Shown here in pieces: positions 32,652 through 42,072 of a stretch of DNA of 64,000 nucleotides. The first letter of the stretch is position 1. Each line of letters opens with the position of its first letter. Below the pieces are notes generated by a model. The model was given only the letters and a program-made list of their open reading frames with translations. It was not told the DNA's origin and made no database searches. The stretch comes from Allobosea sp. WAO (GTDB taxonomy: Bacteria > Pseudomonadota > Alphaproteobacteria > Rhizobiales > Beijerinckiaceae). The stretch covers positions 207,115 to 271,114 of the forward strand of contig NZ_JXTJ01000018.1 in the NCBI RefSeq assembly GCF_001509835.1. Reading direction: 5' to 3'. The translations under genes and the position numbers were made by a program.

Positions 32652-33644
32652 ATGACCCAGACCAGACGCAGCCTCGTCATCGCCGCCCTCGGTGGCCTGC
32701 TTGCCGCGAGCCCCGCCTTCGCCCAGGAGCCGGCGGGCAAGCTCGTGCTCTACACCTCGCAGCCGGAGAAGGACGCGGCGCAGACCACGGCCGCCTTCAA
32801 GAAGGCCTACCCCAAGGTCGAGGTCGAGATCTTCCGCTCCGGCACCACCGAAGTGATGGGCAAGCTCGCGGCCGAGATCTCGGCCGGCCAGCCGCGCGCC
32901 GACGTGCTCTTGATTGCCGATGCGGCGAGCATGGAGATCCTGAAGAAGGATGGCCGCCTGCTCGCCTATGCCGGCGCCAAGGTCGACGGGCTGCAGCCCG
33001 GCTCCTTCGACGCCGACAAGACCTATTTCGGCTCGAAGCTGATCACCACCGGCATCGCCGTCAACACCGGCGCCAAGACCCGCCCGATCTCGTGGAACGA
33101 TCTCGGCAATCCCGAGCTGAAGGGCCAGATCTCGATGCCGAGCCCGCTCTATTCGGGCGCTGCGGCGATCATGCTCTCGACCATGACCGCGCGCCCCGAT
33201 CTCGGCTGGAAGCTCTTCGAGCAGCTCAAGGCCAATGAGGCCGTCGCGGTGCGCGGCAATGGCGCCGTGCTGCGCGCTGTCGCCAGCGGCGAGAAGACCT
33301 ATGGCGTACTGGTCGACTTCATGGCCTTCAACGCCAAGGCCCAGGGCTCGCCGGTCGAGTTTATCTTCCCGAAGGAAGGCGCCCCGGCAGTGACCGAGCC
33401 GGTCGCGGTGCTGAAGACGACCAAGAACGAGGCTGCCGCCAAGGCCTTCGTCGACTTCATCCTGTCGGATGAGGGCCAGAAGCTGGCGCTCGCCATGGGT
33501 TACATCCCGGCCAAGCCAAGCGTCGGCTCGCCCTCCTGGCTGCCGGCCGGCACCAAGATCAACGTCATGGACTCGGACATCGCGGCCGTGGTCAAGGCGA
33601 CCGAGGCGGACAAGGCCCGCTTCGCCACCATGTTCGGCAACTGA
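32652..33644 (+). CDS. Periplasmic solute-binding protein, iron(III)/phosphonate (AfuA/PhnS) type
   Basis: This 330-residue protein has a signal peptide (RRSLVIAALGGLLAASPAFA, cleaved after AQ near residue 25) and a type 1 binding-protein fold (LVLYTSQPEKDAAQTTAAFKKAYP, VEIFRSGTTEVMGKLAAE, SPLYSGAAAIMLSTM). This class binds Fe3+, 2-aminoethylphosphonate or other organic phosphorus anions; ligand Tyr pairs of Fe-binding proteins are not evident. GGAGGAGAC precedes the ATG. It leads a five-gene operon with permease, ATPase, an MBL-fold protein and SurE-like phosphatase. Confidence 0.8.
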   Translation: MTQTRRSLVIAALGGLLAASPAFAQEPAGKLVLYTSQPEKDAAQTTAAFKKAYPKVEVEIFRSGTTEVMGKLAAEISAGQPRADVLLIADAASMEILKKDGRLLAYAGAKVDGLQPGSFDADKTYFGSKLITTGIAVNTGAKTRPISWNDLGNPELKGQISMPSPLYSGAAAIMLSTMTARPDLGWKLFEQLKANEAVAVRGNGAVLRAVASGEKTYGVLVDFMAFNAKAQGSPVEFIFPKEGAPAVTEPVAVLKTTKNEAAAKAFVDFILSDEGQKLALAMGYIPAKPSVGSPSWLPAGTKINVMDSDIAAVVKATEADKARFATMFGN

Positions 33645-33654
33645 GATCGGCCTC

Positions 33655-35367
33655 ATGTCCTTAGCGGATGCTGCCACGACGCGTACGCGCGTCGTGGAGA
33701 CCGGTCTTCTCTGGGGGCTCGTCCTGCTCGTCGCCGTGCTGTCCCTGCTGCCGATCGGGCGGCTGATCTTCGAGGGGCTGGCGCCGGGCGGTGCGCTCTC
33801 GACCTCCTCCCTCGGCAAGGTTCTCGCCAGCCAGGCGACCTGGACGGCGACGGCAAACAGCCTGGTCACCGCAATCGCGGGGACCGTGCTCGCCGTGCTG
33901 CTCGGCGGCACGGTGGCGCTGCTGACGACGCTGACCGACATTCGCGCCCGCAACGCCTTCACCTTCTGCTTCGTGCTGCCGCTGATGATTGCGCCGCAGG
34001 TCACGGCGCTGGCCTGGCTGCAGCTCTTCGGCCCGTCGAGCACGCTGCTCAAGCTGATTGGCATGGCGCCGCCGCTCGGCAGCAAGAACCCGCTCTATTC
34101 GCGCGAGGGCATCATCCTGCTGCTCGGGCTGCAATATGCCCCGCTGGTCTTCCTGACCCTGCGCGCCGGTCTGCGCGCCTTGCCCAAGGAGCTGATCGAG
34201 GCCGGCCTCGCCGCCGGGGCGAGCCCGCTCACCGTGCTGCGCACCGTCGTGCTGCCCCTGATGACGCCGCCGCTGATCGCCGGCATCGCGCTCTGCTTCG
34301 TCTCGAGCCTCGGAAATTTCGGCATTCCCGCCTTCCTCGGCATTCCCGGCAATTTCCTGGTGCTGCCGACCCTGATCTACCAGCGCCTCGCCGGACTCGG
34401 TCCCGGCGTGCTCTCGGAGGTCGCGATCCTGTCGCTGCTGATCGGCCTCATCGCCATGGTCGGCATCCTGCTGCAGGACTACATGCTGCGCCGGCGCGAC
34501 TTTCGGATCACCACCACCTCCAGTGCGGCGCGGCCCTTCGAGCTCGGGCGCTGGCGCGCCCCGGTCGAGATCCTGCTCTGGACCGTCGCCATCCTGATCC
34601 TGGCGCTGCCCTTCCTCGGGCTGATCACGACATCGCTGATCCCGGCCTTCGGCGTGCCGCTCAATGCGAAAACCGCGACGCTCGCCAACTATGCCTATGT
34701 GCTGTTCGAGCACGCCGCTTCGAAGCGCGCCTTCGTCAACAGCTTCCTGATGTCGGGCGCAGCCGCGATCCTGATCGTCGTGATCTGCGTGCCGCTCGCC
34801 TATTTCATCGTCTGGAAGAAGTCGCGGCTGCTGCGCCTGCTCAACGTCGCCGCTGAGCTGCCCTATGCGATGCCGGGCGTGGTGCTCGCCATCGCCGCGA
34901 TCCTGCTCTTCCTGAAGCCGCTGCCGCTGCTCGGCTTCTCGCTCTACAACACGATCTGGATCATCGTCTTCGCCTACCTCGCGCGCTTCCTGGTGCTCGG
35001 CCTGCGCCCGATCATCAGCGGCTATCTGCAGCTCGACCGGACGCTGGAGGAAGCCGCCCAGATCGCCGGCGCAGGGCTCGTGCGCCGGCTCGTCACCATC
35101 ATCTTCCCGCTGGTCGCGCCGGCGGCGGTGGCGGGCGCGTTGCTGATCTTCCTCACCGCCTTCAACGAGCTCACCGTCTCGGCTCTGCTCTGGTCCTCGG
35201 GCACGGAGACGCTCGGCGTCGTGGTGTTCTCCTTCGAGCAGGGCGGCGATTCGACCTATGCCTCGGCACTGGCGGCGGTGACGGTCCTCGTCACCATCGG
35301 GCTGATGCTCTCGACCCTGCTCTTCGCCAAGAAACTGCCACAGGGAGTGCTGCCGTGGCGCGACTGA
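33655..35367 (+). CDS. Fused two-domain ABC permease, FbpB/PhnV type
   Basis: This 570-residue inner-membrane protein contains two permease halves (about 1-280 and 290-570), each with about six helices and the coupling motif (EAGLAAGASPLTVLRTVVLPLM in the first, EEAAQIAGAGLVRRLVTIIFPLV in the second). Such fused permeases serve Fe3+ and phosphonate importers. ATG 33655 follows the binding-protein stop by 10 bases. It overlaps the ATPase by 13 bases. The substrate is unknown. Confidence 0.87.
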   Translation: MSLADAATTRTRVVETGLLWGLVLLVAVLSLLPIGRLIFEGLAPGGALSTSSLGKVLASQATWTATANSLVTAIAGTVLAVLLGGTVALLTTLTDIRARNAFTFCFVLPLMIAPQVTALAWLQLFGPSSTLLKLIGMAPPLGSKNPLYSREGIILLLGLQYAPLVFLTLRAGLRALPKELIEAGLAAGASPLTVLRTVVLPLMTPPLIAGIALCFVSSLGNFGIPAFLGIPGNFLVLPTLIYQRLAGLGPGVLSEVAILSLLIGLIAMVGILLQDYMLRRRDFRITTTSSAARPFELGRWRAPVEILLWTVAILILALPFLGLITTSLIPAFGVPLNAKTATLANYAYVLFEHAASKRAFVNSFLMSGAAAILIVVICVPLAYFIVWKKSRLLRLLNVAAELPYAMPGVVLAIAAILLFLKPLPLLGFSLYNTIWIIVFAYLARFLVLGLRPIISGYLQLDRTLEEAAQIAGAGLVRRLVTIIFPLVAPAAVAGALLIFLTAFNELTVSALLWSSGTETLGVVVFSFEQGGDSTYASALAAVTVLVTIGLMLSTLLFAKKLPQGVLPWRD

Positions 35368-36434
35368 AGATCGACCGGGCCCGCAAGTATTTCGGGTCCT
35401 ACACCGCGCTCGATGACGTCTCCATCGATGTCGAGGATGGCGAGTTCATCGCCGTGCTCGGCCCGTCCGGCTGCGGCAAGACCACGCTGCTGCGACAGAT
35501 CGCCGGCTTCGACAAGCTCGATGGCGGTGAGATCACCATTGGCGACCGGCTGCTTTCCTCGGCGGAGCGGCATGTGCCGCCGGAGCATCGCAAGCTCGGC
35601 ATCGTCTTCCAGTCCTATGCGCTCTGGCCGCATATGAGCGTGGCGGAAAACGTCGCCTATGGCCTGACCGTCGCCGGCGTACGCGATCCCGAGCGCGCAA
35701 GGCGCGTCGCCGCGGCGCTCGATCTCGTCGGCCTCACCGGCTTCGCCGAGCGGCGCCCGGGCCTGCTTTCGGGGGGCCAGCGCCAGCGCGTCGCTTTGGC
35801 GCGCTGCCTCGTCACCGAACCCTCGCTGGTGCTGCTCGACGAGCCGCTTGCCAATCTCGACGTGCATCTGCGCGCCTCGATGGAGGAGGAGTTCTCGCGC
35901 TTCCACGAGCGCACCGGCACGACCATGGTCTACATCACCCATGATCAGGCCGAGGCGATGGCGCTGGCCGACCGGATCGCGGTGATGGACCGCGGCCGGC
36001 TGCTGCAGCTCGCCAGCCCCTCCCTGCTCTATCGCGAGCCGGCGAACACGACGGTGGCGGGCTTCATCGGCGAGGGCATGGTGCTGCCGGCGCGGCTACT
36101 TTCAAAGCCGGAAGCCGGGCATTGCAAGGTCGATGTGCTCGGCGTCGAGGCGGTGATGCGCTGCCGTCCCGACCAGTCCGCGACCGCACAGGCGAAAATC
36201 TGCCTGCGGGCCCGCGATTTTTCGATCGCTCAGGGCGAAGGCGGCCTCGCCGCACGTGTCGATCGCCTCTCCTATCAGGGCGGCTATTTCCGGATGGAGG
36301 TGCGCCCGCTCGCGAGCGAGGAAACCGTGCTGCACCTTGACGCGCCCGAGCCGGCGCCGGCGGCCCCCGGGGAGACGATCCGCCTCAGCATCAGGGATGG
36401 CTGGGTCATTCCGGAGGCGGATCTGGCGGCATGA
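35355..36434 (+). CDS. ABC transporter ATP-binding protein, FbpC/PhnT type
   Basis: This 359-residue ATPase drives the fused permease. Walker A GPSGCGKTT, Q-loop FQSYALWPH, signature LSGGQRQRV, Walker B LVLLDEPLANLD and a C-terminal TOBE-like regulatory domain (about 245-350) are visible. Start GTG 35355, with GGGAG eight bases before, overlaps the permease. The stop overlaps the MBL-fold gene by four bases, so the enzyme genes are tied to the transporter. Confidence 0.9.
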   Translation: MARLKIDRARKYFGSYTALDDVSIDVEDGEFIAVLGPSGCGKTTLLRQIAGFDKLDGGEITIGDRLLSSAERHVPPEHRKLGIVFQSYALWPHMSVAENVAYGLTVAGVRDPERARRVAAALDLVGLTGFAERRPGLLSGGQRQRVALARCLVTEPSLVLLDEPLANLDVHLRASMEEEFSRFHERTGTTMVYITHDQAEAMALADRIAVMDRGRLLQLASPSLLYREPANTTVAGFIGEGMVLPARLLSKPEAGHCKVDVLGVEAVMRCRPDQSATAQAKICLRARDFSIAQGEGGLAARVDRLSYQGGYFRMEVRPLASEETVLHLDAPEPAPAAPGETIRLSIRDGWVIPEADLAA

Positions 36435-37579
36435 AGATCAAGGTTCACGGCGGCGTCGGCGAGAAGGGCCGCACCTGCATCGGCGTCGAACATGGCTCGA
36501 CGCGGCTTCTGCTCGATGTCGGCGTCGACACCAGCGCACCGCGCGGGCCGAGCTATTATCCTGCGATTTCGCCGGAGGAGCTGGCCGCCACCGAGGCGAT
36601 CATCGTCACCCATGCGCATGAGGACCATGTCGGTGCGCTCGGCTGGTGCCTCGCCAACGGGTTTTCCGGCCGGGTCCTGATGACGGCGGAAGCCGCCTCC
36701 GAGACCGATGCGACGCTGCAGGCCTATGCAACGGCCGAGGAGCGGGCACTCGCGCAGGCGGCGAAGATCGAGATCATCGAGGCCGGCACGCCCTTCCGGC
36801 TCGGCGGAATCGCGATCGAGACCGGCCGCAGCGGCCATGTCGTCGGCGGGGTCTGGTGCCATCTGACCGCCAATGGCCGCCGGCTCGGCTATTGCGGCGA
36901 CGTCGTGCCGGCAAGCCCCGTCTTCGCGATGGACGCGATGCCGGCCAGCGATCTTCTCCTGCTCGACGCCTCCTATGGCGAGGACCGGGTGCCGGCTTGG
37001 GAACGCGGGCTCGCCGTGACGCGCTGGCTCGAGGCGCACCCGGACGGCGCTGTGCTGCCGACGCCCCTATCCGGCCGCTCCGTCGAGCTGATCGCGCTGA
37101 TCGATACGCCGATCGCGATCCATCCCTCGATGCAGGCGCCTCTCGCGCAGCAGATCGCCGCCAGCTCATGGCTCGCGCCGGGCATTGCCGACGAGTTATC
37201 GCGCAAGCTCGCCGGCGCGCTGCTCTGGCGCGAGGGCGAGGCGCTGCCGCAGGCCGCTCTGCTCTGCCATGACGGAATGGGGCTTGCCGGCCCCTCGGCG
37301 GCGGCGCTGGCGCAGGCGCAGTCGGAACGAAAGCCCGTGCTTCTGACCGGGCATGTGCCGAAGGGCAGCCCGGGCGACGCCATGCTCGCGGCAGGCAAGG
37401 CGCAATGGCTGCGCTTCCCGACCCATCCGACCCTGCCCGAAAATGCCGCGCTCGCCGCCGCCAATGGTGCGCCGGTTGTGCTGGCCCATTCCTGCGACGC
37501 GGCCACGGCGCGTGCTCTGGCCCGCAGCATTCCCGGCCTGAACCCTGCGCCCAAGCCGGGCGATGTCATCGAGATTTGA
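36431..37579 (+). CDS. Metallo-beta-lactamase-fold hydrolase (beta-CASP/RNase J-like features)
   Basis: This 382-residue protein has the MBL metal motif T-H-A-H-E-D-H (near residue 60), the HVVGG strand and GYCGD motif near 155, and a C-terminal region with an RNase J/beta-CASP-like look (PLAQQIAASSW, LLTGHVPKGSPG). Its target may be a phosphodiester or nucleic acid fragment, or a small ester; sequence alone does not decide. It overlaps the ATPase stop as ATGA and is followed after nine bases by the SurE-like gene, so import and hydrolysis appear coupled. Confidence 0.7.
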   Translation: MKIKVHGGVGEKGRTCIGVEHGSTRLLLDVGVDTSAPRGPSYYPAISPEELAATEAIIVTHAHEDHVGALGWCLANGFSGRVLMTAEAASETDATLQAYATAEERALAQAAKIEIIEAGTPFRLGGIAIETGRSGHVVGGVWCHLTANGRRLGYCGDVVPASPVFAMDAMPASDLLLLDASYGEDRVPAWERGLAVTRWLEAHPDGAVLPTPLSGRSVELIALIDTPIAIHPSMQAPLAQQIAASSWLAPGIADELSRKLAGALLWREGEALPQAALLCHDGMGLAGPSAAALAQAQSERKPVLLTGHVPKGSPGDAMLAAGKAQWLRFPTHPTLPENAALAAANGAPVVLAHSCDAATARALARSIPGLNPAPKPGDVIEI

Positions 37580-37588
37580 GGCTGAACC

Positions 37589-38347
37589 ATGCGTATCCTG
37601 ATCGCCAATGACGACGGCATCGACGCGCCGGGCATCGCCCTGCTGCGCCGGGCCGCCGCGCGCCTCTGGTCCGATATCTGGGTCGTGGCGCCGGAGCGCA
37701 AATGGACGGCGGCGAGCCACCATCTCTCCTTCGACCGCGACCTCGTGCTGACGAGGCGCGAGAACCAGGTCTACGCACTCTCGGGCACGCCGGCCGATTG
37801 CGTCGTCGGCGCCATGACCGTGCTGTTCCGCGATGGCGGCCGGCCGGATCTCCTGCTCTCGGGCGTCAATCACGGCCGCAACACCGGCGAGGATGCAGCC
37901 TATTCGGGAACGCTTTCGATCGCCCGCGAGGCCTGCTTCTGGGGCGTGCCGGCGATCGGCCTGTCGCGGGTCAAGGAGGGAGGCTATGGCGAGGAGGACG
38001 TCGCGGCGCTCGCGGCCCTGCTGGCCAGCCTCTGGGCGCGGCGCGGGCAATGGGCGCGCGAGGGCGCCTGGCTCAGCGTCAACCTGCCGAAGACCCTGCC
38101 GGCCGAGATCGGGCTGGCCCGGATCGGCCGCGACAAGATCGCCGGCGCCGCCGACATCGTCGACGAGGATCCCGCGTGCACGGTCTGGCGGATCAGGCGC
38201 GGCCGGCCCCAGAGCAGCCAGCCGGGCGACGAGAACTCGCTGATCGACGCCGGCAAGATCGCGATCGTCCGGCATTGCTGGACCGATGGCGCACCGCTCG
38301 ACGAGGCCCTGGCGCGGGATCTCAATGCGGAGCTCGGGCAGGGCTAG
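37589..38347 (+). CDS. surE: SurE-type 5'/3'-nucleotidase or phosphatase
   Basis: This 252-residue metal-dependent phosphatase has the SurE N-terminus MRILIANDDGIDAPGI (D8, D9), the AP-E-R-K-W-T-A-A-S-H loop, and GVNHGRNTGEDAAYSGT. SurE removes phosphate from nucleotides and short polyphosphate. Most bacteria carry one surE near pcm; here it is in a transport operon, which suggests a specialised paralogue that dephosphorylates an imported compound. It ends eight bases before the convergent cobalamin operon. Confidence 0.85.
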   Translation: MRILIANDDGIDAPGIALLRRAAARLWSDIWVVAPERKWTAASHHLSFDRDLVLTRRENQVYALSGTPADCVVGAMTVLFRDGGRPDLLLSGVNHGRNTGEDAAYSGTLSIAREACFWGVPAIGLSRVKEGGYGEEDVAALAALLASLWARRGQWAREGAWLSVNLPKTLPAEIGLARIGRDKIAGAADIVDEDPACTVWRIRRGRPQSSQPGDENSLIDAGKIAIVRHCWTDGAPLDEALARDLNAELGQG

Positions 38348-38355
38348 CCTCGCTG

Positions 38356-39369
38356 TCAGCCGTGGCCGTAATCGTCGGCGTCGGCCGAGGGCTCATCCCT
38401 GTCGCCGCTCTCGCGTTCGAGCAGGGTAACCCAGTCGCTGGCCGGGGCGGGCCCGCTCTGGACTAACTGCCGCAGCAGCACCCTGGCGGCGTGCCGGCCG
38501 AAGCGATCATCCGGGATCGCGGCCGCATCGGCCGGAGCGCCGGAGGCCATGGCCGCCGCGAGCCGTGATTTCAGGGCGAGCAGGCGGACATCGCCGTACT
38601 CGTCGAGCATGGCCTGGAAGGCGTCATGGGCCTGATGGTCCCAGGGGCGGCGATGGCCGAGCGCGTCCTTGAGCGGATGGGCCGGCACGAGATGGGCGCA
38701 GGGCACGAAACCGTCGGGCACCGGCTCGGTCGCGGCATGGGTGCGGCCCGAGCGCAGCAGCTTTGGCAGGACATGGGTATGCGGGCCTTCGGGGCTCTTG
38801 CCGTCGGCGGGCGGGATCGGCTGATAGACCTCGCAGCGGCCGAAGCGTGCGATGAAGACGCGATGCGGCCCGGCGGCGACGATCGCGCCCATGGCGGGGT
38901 TGCCTGGCTCGAACAGCGAGCGGCCGGCTGCCGCGCGCAAGATCCCGATCAGCGCGGGATCGGCGGTGCGGATGCAGATATCGGCCTGCAACGTACCGAG
39001 CCCCATGTCGAAGAGGATGCCGCCGCGGTCCTCCGGTCGGAGCGCCTCGCCATCGGGACCTAGCTCGGTCAGCGTCGTCCGGCGGTTCATGGCGCAGGCA
39101 TCGGCCGCCAGGCAGAGTGCGATGCGGTGGCTCCAGCTTTGGCCGATCGCGGTCTCTGAGGCGAAGAGCCGCACGCCCGAGAGAGCGCCGAAGCCGACGC
39201 CACCGCGTGCCGTGGTCGCGGCGAGCCGACCCGGCTCGTCGGTCAGGACGAAAGCCTCGCCGGGATCGCGCTGGAACTCGGCGATGGCGCCGAAGGTGCC
39301 GAGGTTCCATGCCGTGTCCTGCGTGTGCAACTGCGCCCGGATGAAGCCGGAGATGTCGTCTGTCGTCAT
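38356..39369 (-). CDS. Unknown protein at the end of the cobalamin operon
   Basis: This 337-residue soluble protein is not assigned. It has no membrane segment or signal peptide. A segment of PHRVFIARFGRCEVYQPIPP and repeated Asp-rich ends (RDEPSADADDYGHG) are notable, but no catalytic motif is evident. Similar proteins occur with uncharacterised-domain labels in Hyphomicrobiales, as far as I recall. Its ATG (39369) overlaps the btuD stop (39366) as ATGA, so it is translated with the transporter and is part of the riboswitch operon. A role in vitamin B12 use or sensing is a guess from position only. Confidence 0.6.
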   Translation of the reverse strand: MTTDDISGFIRAQLHTQDTAWNLGTFGAIAEFQRDPGEAFVLTDEPGRLAATTARGGVGFGALSGVRLFASETAIGQSWSHRIALCLAADACAMNRRTTLTELGPDGEALRPEDRGGILFDMGLGTLQADICIRTADPALIGILRAAAGRSLFEPGNPAMGAIVAAGPHRVFIARFGRCEVYQPIPPADGKSPEGPHTHVLPKLLRSGRTHAATEPVPDGFVPCAHLVPAHPLKDALGHRRPWDHQAHDAFQAMLDEYGDVRLLALKSRLAAAMASGAPADAAAIPDDRFGRHAARVLLRQLVQSGPAPASDWVTLLERESGDRDEPSADADDYGHG

Positions 39370-40160
39370 GATGCGGTCTCGTCTTCACGGCGGATCGGTC
39401 GCCAGGGCAGGACATAGGGCTGCCCGTGATGCTCGCCGCGTGCGACTTCGACACCGAAGGCCCGGGCGAGATTGGCGTCTTCCAGAACGGCACCGGGCGT
39501 GCCGTCGGCCAGGACGCGGCCTTGGTCGAGCAGGACGAGCCGGTCGCAGAAGCGCCCGGCCAGGCTGAGATCGTGGAGGACGACGACCACGCCGGCGCCG
39601 GCACGCGCGGTGCGCCGCAGCAGCGCCATCGCCTCGAGCTGATGCAACGGGTCGAGCCCGGCGAGCGGCTCGTCGGCCAGCAGCATCTGCGCCTCGACCG
39701 CGAGCGCCCGTGCCAGCAGCACGCGCATGCGCTCGCCGCCGGAGAGGCTGTCGAGCGTGCGCCCGGCGAAGGCCGAGACATCGGCGGCGGCCATCGCGCG
39801 CGTGATCGCGGCGTGATCGCTGGGTCCGAGATCGGCGAAGGGCCGGCGATGCGGCAACCGCCCGAGCGCGACAACGGCGCCGGCCCGCAGCTGCCAGTGC
39901 ACCGTGCCGCCCTGGGCGAGGAAGGCGATGCGCTGCGCCAGTGTCCTGCGCCCGAGCGCTTTGGCGATGAGGCCGTCATAGCGCAGGCTTCCGGCATCCG
40001 CAGGCAGCAGGTCGGCGAGGACGCGCAGCAAGGTCGTCTTGCCGGCGCCGTTCGGGCCGATCAGGCCGACCATCTCACCGGCCCGCAAGCTGAGGTCGAT
40101 GCCGCGCAGCACCGGCTTGCCGCTGAGGCTGACCGCGATGTCCCTGGCTTCGATCTGCAT
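39366..40160 (-). CDS. btuD: Cobalamin ABC transporter ATP-binding protein
   Basis: This 264-residue ATPase has Walker A GPNGAGKTT, Q-loop LAQGG, signature LSGGERMRV, Walker B MLLADEPLAGLD and switch His (VLHDLSLAG). It matches the BtuD/FhuC class. The start overlaps the btuC stop by one base (TGATG). It powers vitamin B12 uptake across the inner membrane together with BtuC and BtuF; the operon follows a cobalamin riboswitch. Confidence 0.9.
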   Translation of the reverse strand: MQIEARDIAVSLSGKPVLRGIDLSLRAGEMVGLIGPNGAGKTTLLRVLADLLPADAGSLRYDGLIAKALGRRTLAQRIAFLAQGGTVHWQLRAGAVVALGRLPHRRPFADLGPSDHAAITRAMAAADVSAFAGRTLDSLSGGERMRVLLARALAVEAQMLLADEPLAGLDPLHQLEAMALLRRTARAGAGVVVVLHDLSLAGRFCDRLVLLDQGRVLADGTPGAVLEDANLARAFGVEVARGEHHGQPYVLPWRPIRREDETAS

Positions 40161-41185
40161 CACGCCGCCCTCCGCATCCGCTGGATCAGGCTGAACAGGA
40201 AGGGCGCGCCGATCAGGGCGGTGACCACGCCGAGCTTGAGCTCGGGCCGGATCGGCATCAGCCGCAGGGCGGTGTCGGCGGCGAGCGTCAGGATCGCTCC
40301 GCCGAGCCCCGAGACCAGCAGCAGCCGGCCGGGCCGGTGCCCGACCAGCGGGCGCAGCAGATGCGGCACGACGAGGCCGACGAAGCCGATCGCGCCGGTG
40401 ACGGCAACCGAGGCACCGACCGCGAGCGCGGCGCCGCCGATCAGCCGGGCGCGCAGCCAGCCGAGATCGAAGCCGAGGCTGCGTGCGGTGTCCTCGCCGA
40501 GGGTGAGCCCGTCGAGCGCGGTGGCGCTGGAGAGCAGCAGCGCCCAGCCGAGGAGCATCAGGGGCAGCACCAGCCAGACATGGGCCATGCTGCGGTCGGC
40601 CAGCGAGCCCATCAGCCAGAAGACGATTTCCAGCGCCGCATAAGGGTTCGGCGCGAGATTGAGCGCCAGCGAGGTCATCGCGCCGGCGAAGCTGTTGATC
40701 GCGACGCCGGCGAGGATCAGCGCCATGGTGCCGGCGCCGCGCCCGTTCAGGGCGTAGAGCAGAAGTGTCGCCAGCATCGCGCCGGCAATGCCGCCGAGCG
40801 GCAAGGCGAGCAGGAAGGCGCCGGCGAAGCCGGAATAGAACACCACGACCGCGCCGAAGGCGGCCGCGCTCGAAATGCCGAGCAGGCCGGGCTCGGCGAG
40901 GGGATTGCGCAACAGGCCCTGCATCGCCGCGCCGGCGAGGCCGAGGCTGAAGCCGACGAGCGCGCCGAGCAAAGCGCGCGGCAGGCGCAGCTCGACGAGG
41001 ACCAGCGCCGGCAGGGTGGCGCGGCCGGCCAGCCAGTCGCTGAAAGCTGCGCCAAGGTCGAGCTCTGCATAGCCGACCGCGACAGAGAGCGCGGTCATGG
41101 CGAGGAGCAGGGCGGTCAGCAGCGCAACCAGAAAGCGATAGCGGCTGCGGCTTTCCGCAGGGATGGCCGTGGTGGCGGGGTTCAC
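40160..41185 (-). CDS. btuC: Cobalamin ABC transporter permease
   Basis: This 341-residue membrane protein has about ten helices and the FecCD permease motifs GALVGFSLGLAGAAMQGLLRNPLAEPGLLGIS and GAIGFVGLVVPHLLRPLVG (partial quotes). It forms the channel for cobalamin as a homodimer with BtuD. Both ends overlap the flanking genes (ATGA with btuF, TGATG with btuD). Riboswitch position supports the vitamin B12 role over a siderophore. Confidence 0.92.
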   Translation of the reverse strand: MNPATTAIPAESRSRYRFLVALLTALLLAMTALSVAVGYAELDLGAAFSDWLAGRATLPALVLVELRLPRALLGALVGFSLGLAGAAMQGLLRNPLAEPGLLGISSAAAFGAVVVFYSGFAGAFLLALPLGGIAGAMLATLLLYALNGRGAGTMALILAGVAINSFAGAMTSLALNLAPNPYAALEIVFWLMGSLADRSMAHVWLVLPLMLLGWALLLSSATALDGLTLGEDTARSLGFDLGWLRARLIGGAALAVGASVAVTGAIGFVGLVVPHLLRPLVGHRPGRLLLVSGLGGAILTLAADTALRLMPIRPELKLGVVTALIGAPFLFSLIQRMRRAA

Positions 41186-42072
41186 GGGCCGCTCCTGCGG
41201 TTGCGCGGCGCGGCGGCCGCATCGACCAGCATTTCGATGGCGTCGATCACCGCCGGTCCGGCGCAGGTCCAGAGCCTGGAGGGCAAGGCGACGAGCCTCA
41301 GCCGGTCACCGAGCCGGCCGATCAGCGGGTGGTTCAGGATCTCATGGGCGAGCGAGGGCGAGCCGCCCTCGGTGGTGTTGAGGATCAGGATGTCGGCCTC
41401 GCCGAGCGCGACGGTCTCCAGCGCGATCTGGCCGTAATTGTCGATGCCGAGCTCGGCGGCGAGGTTGATGAAGCCGGCCCTGGTCAAGATCTCGTCGACG
41501 AGCGAGCCGCGCCCGACGGTGAAGCCGTTCGGGCGCAGGACCAGCGCCTTTGGCCGGTCAGGGCCGAGACGCTGCGCCAGAAGAGCGAGGCGGGCGTCGA
41601 TCTCGCCGATCAGGGCTTCGCCGCGGGCGGGCTCGCCGAGCAGCGCCGCCATCTCGGCGATCTGCGCCTTGACCCCGGCGAGGTCGCGCGGCACTCCGAA
41701 CTCCTTCACCGGCGCGCCGACCCGCTTCAGCAGCGCGACGGTGCTGCGGGTGGTGAAGCTGCCGGCGATGACGAGATCGGGCCGAAAGGCCAGCAACTCC
41801 TCGACGAGGCCATGATTGGCCGGGACCCGGCGGGCCGCCTGCGCCATATTGGCGTTGCGCGGGTCCTGCGAGAGCCAGGTCACCGAGGCGATCGCGGCGG
41901 GGTCGGCGAGGCGCAGGACGAGTTCGTCCGTGCACATGTTGAGCGAGACGATGCGGGACGGCTTGGCCGGAGGCTCGGCGGCGAAGCCGAGGCCAGGCCC
42001 GGCCAGCGCCGCGCAGGTCAGCAGGAGGGCGGCACCGCGAAGCACGCGCCGCAGGGCCGCCCCCTGTCTCAC
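41182..42072 (-). CDS. btuF: Periplasmic cobalamin-binding protein
   Basis: This 296-residue protein begins with a signal peptide (about 1-31, GFA-AEP) and has the BtuF/FhuD fold: PSRIVSLNMCTDELVLRLADP near 40-60, FRPDLVIAGSFTTRSTVALLK, and the C-terminal clamp helix. ATG 42072 overlaps the btuB stop as ATGA. It delivers cobalamin from the outer-membrane receptor to BtuCD. The riboswitch and neighbours decide cobalamin rather than iron. Confidence 0.88.
   Translation of the reverse strand: MRQGAALRRVLRGAALLLTCAALAGPGLGFAAEPPAKPSRIVSLNMCTDELVLRLADPAAIASVTWLSQDPRNANMAQAARRVPANHGLVEELLAFRPDLVIAGSFTTRSTVALLKRVGAPVKEFGVPRDLAGVKAQIAEMAALLGEPARGEALIGEIDARLALLAQRLGPDRPKALVLRPNGFTVGRGSLVDEILTRAGFINLAAELGIDNYGQIALETVALGEADILILNTTEGGSPSLAHEILNHPLIGRLGDRLRLVALPSRLWTCAGPAVIDAIEMLVDAAAAPRNRRSGP

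Noticed and set aside
31200..34085. A 961-residue minus-strand frame over E2 and the solute-binding protein
   Set aside because: Crosses an intergenic region and opposes lipoyl and acyltransferase motifs on the plus strand.
39366..41222. A 618-residue frame joining btuD to upstream sequence as one fused protein
   Set aside because: The N-terminal part is an out-of-frame reading of btuC; the genuine btuD starts at 40160.
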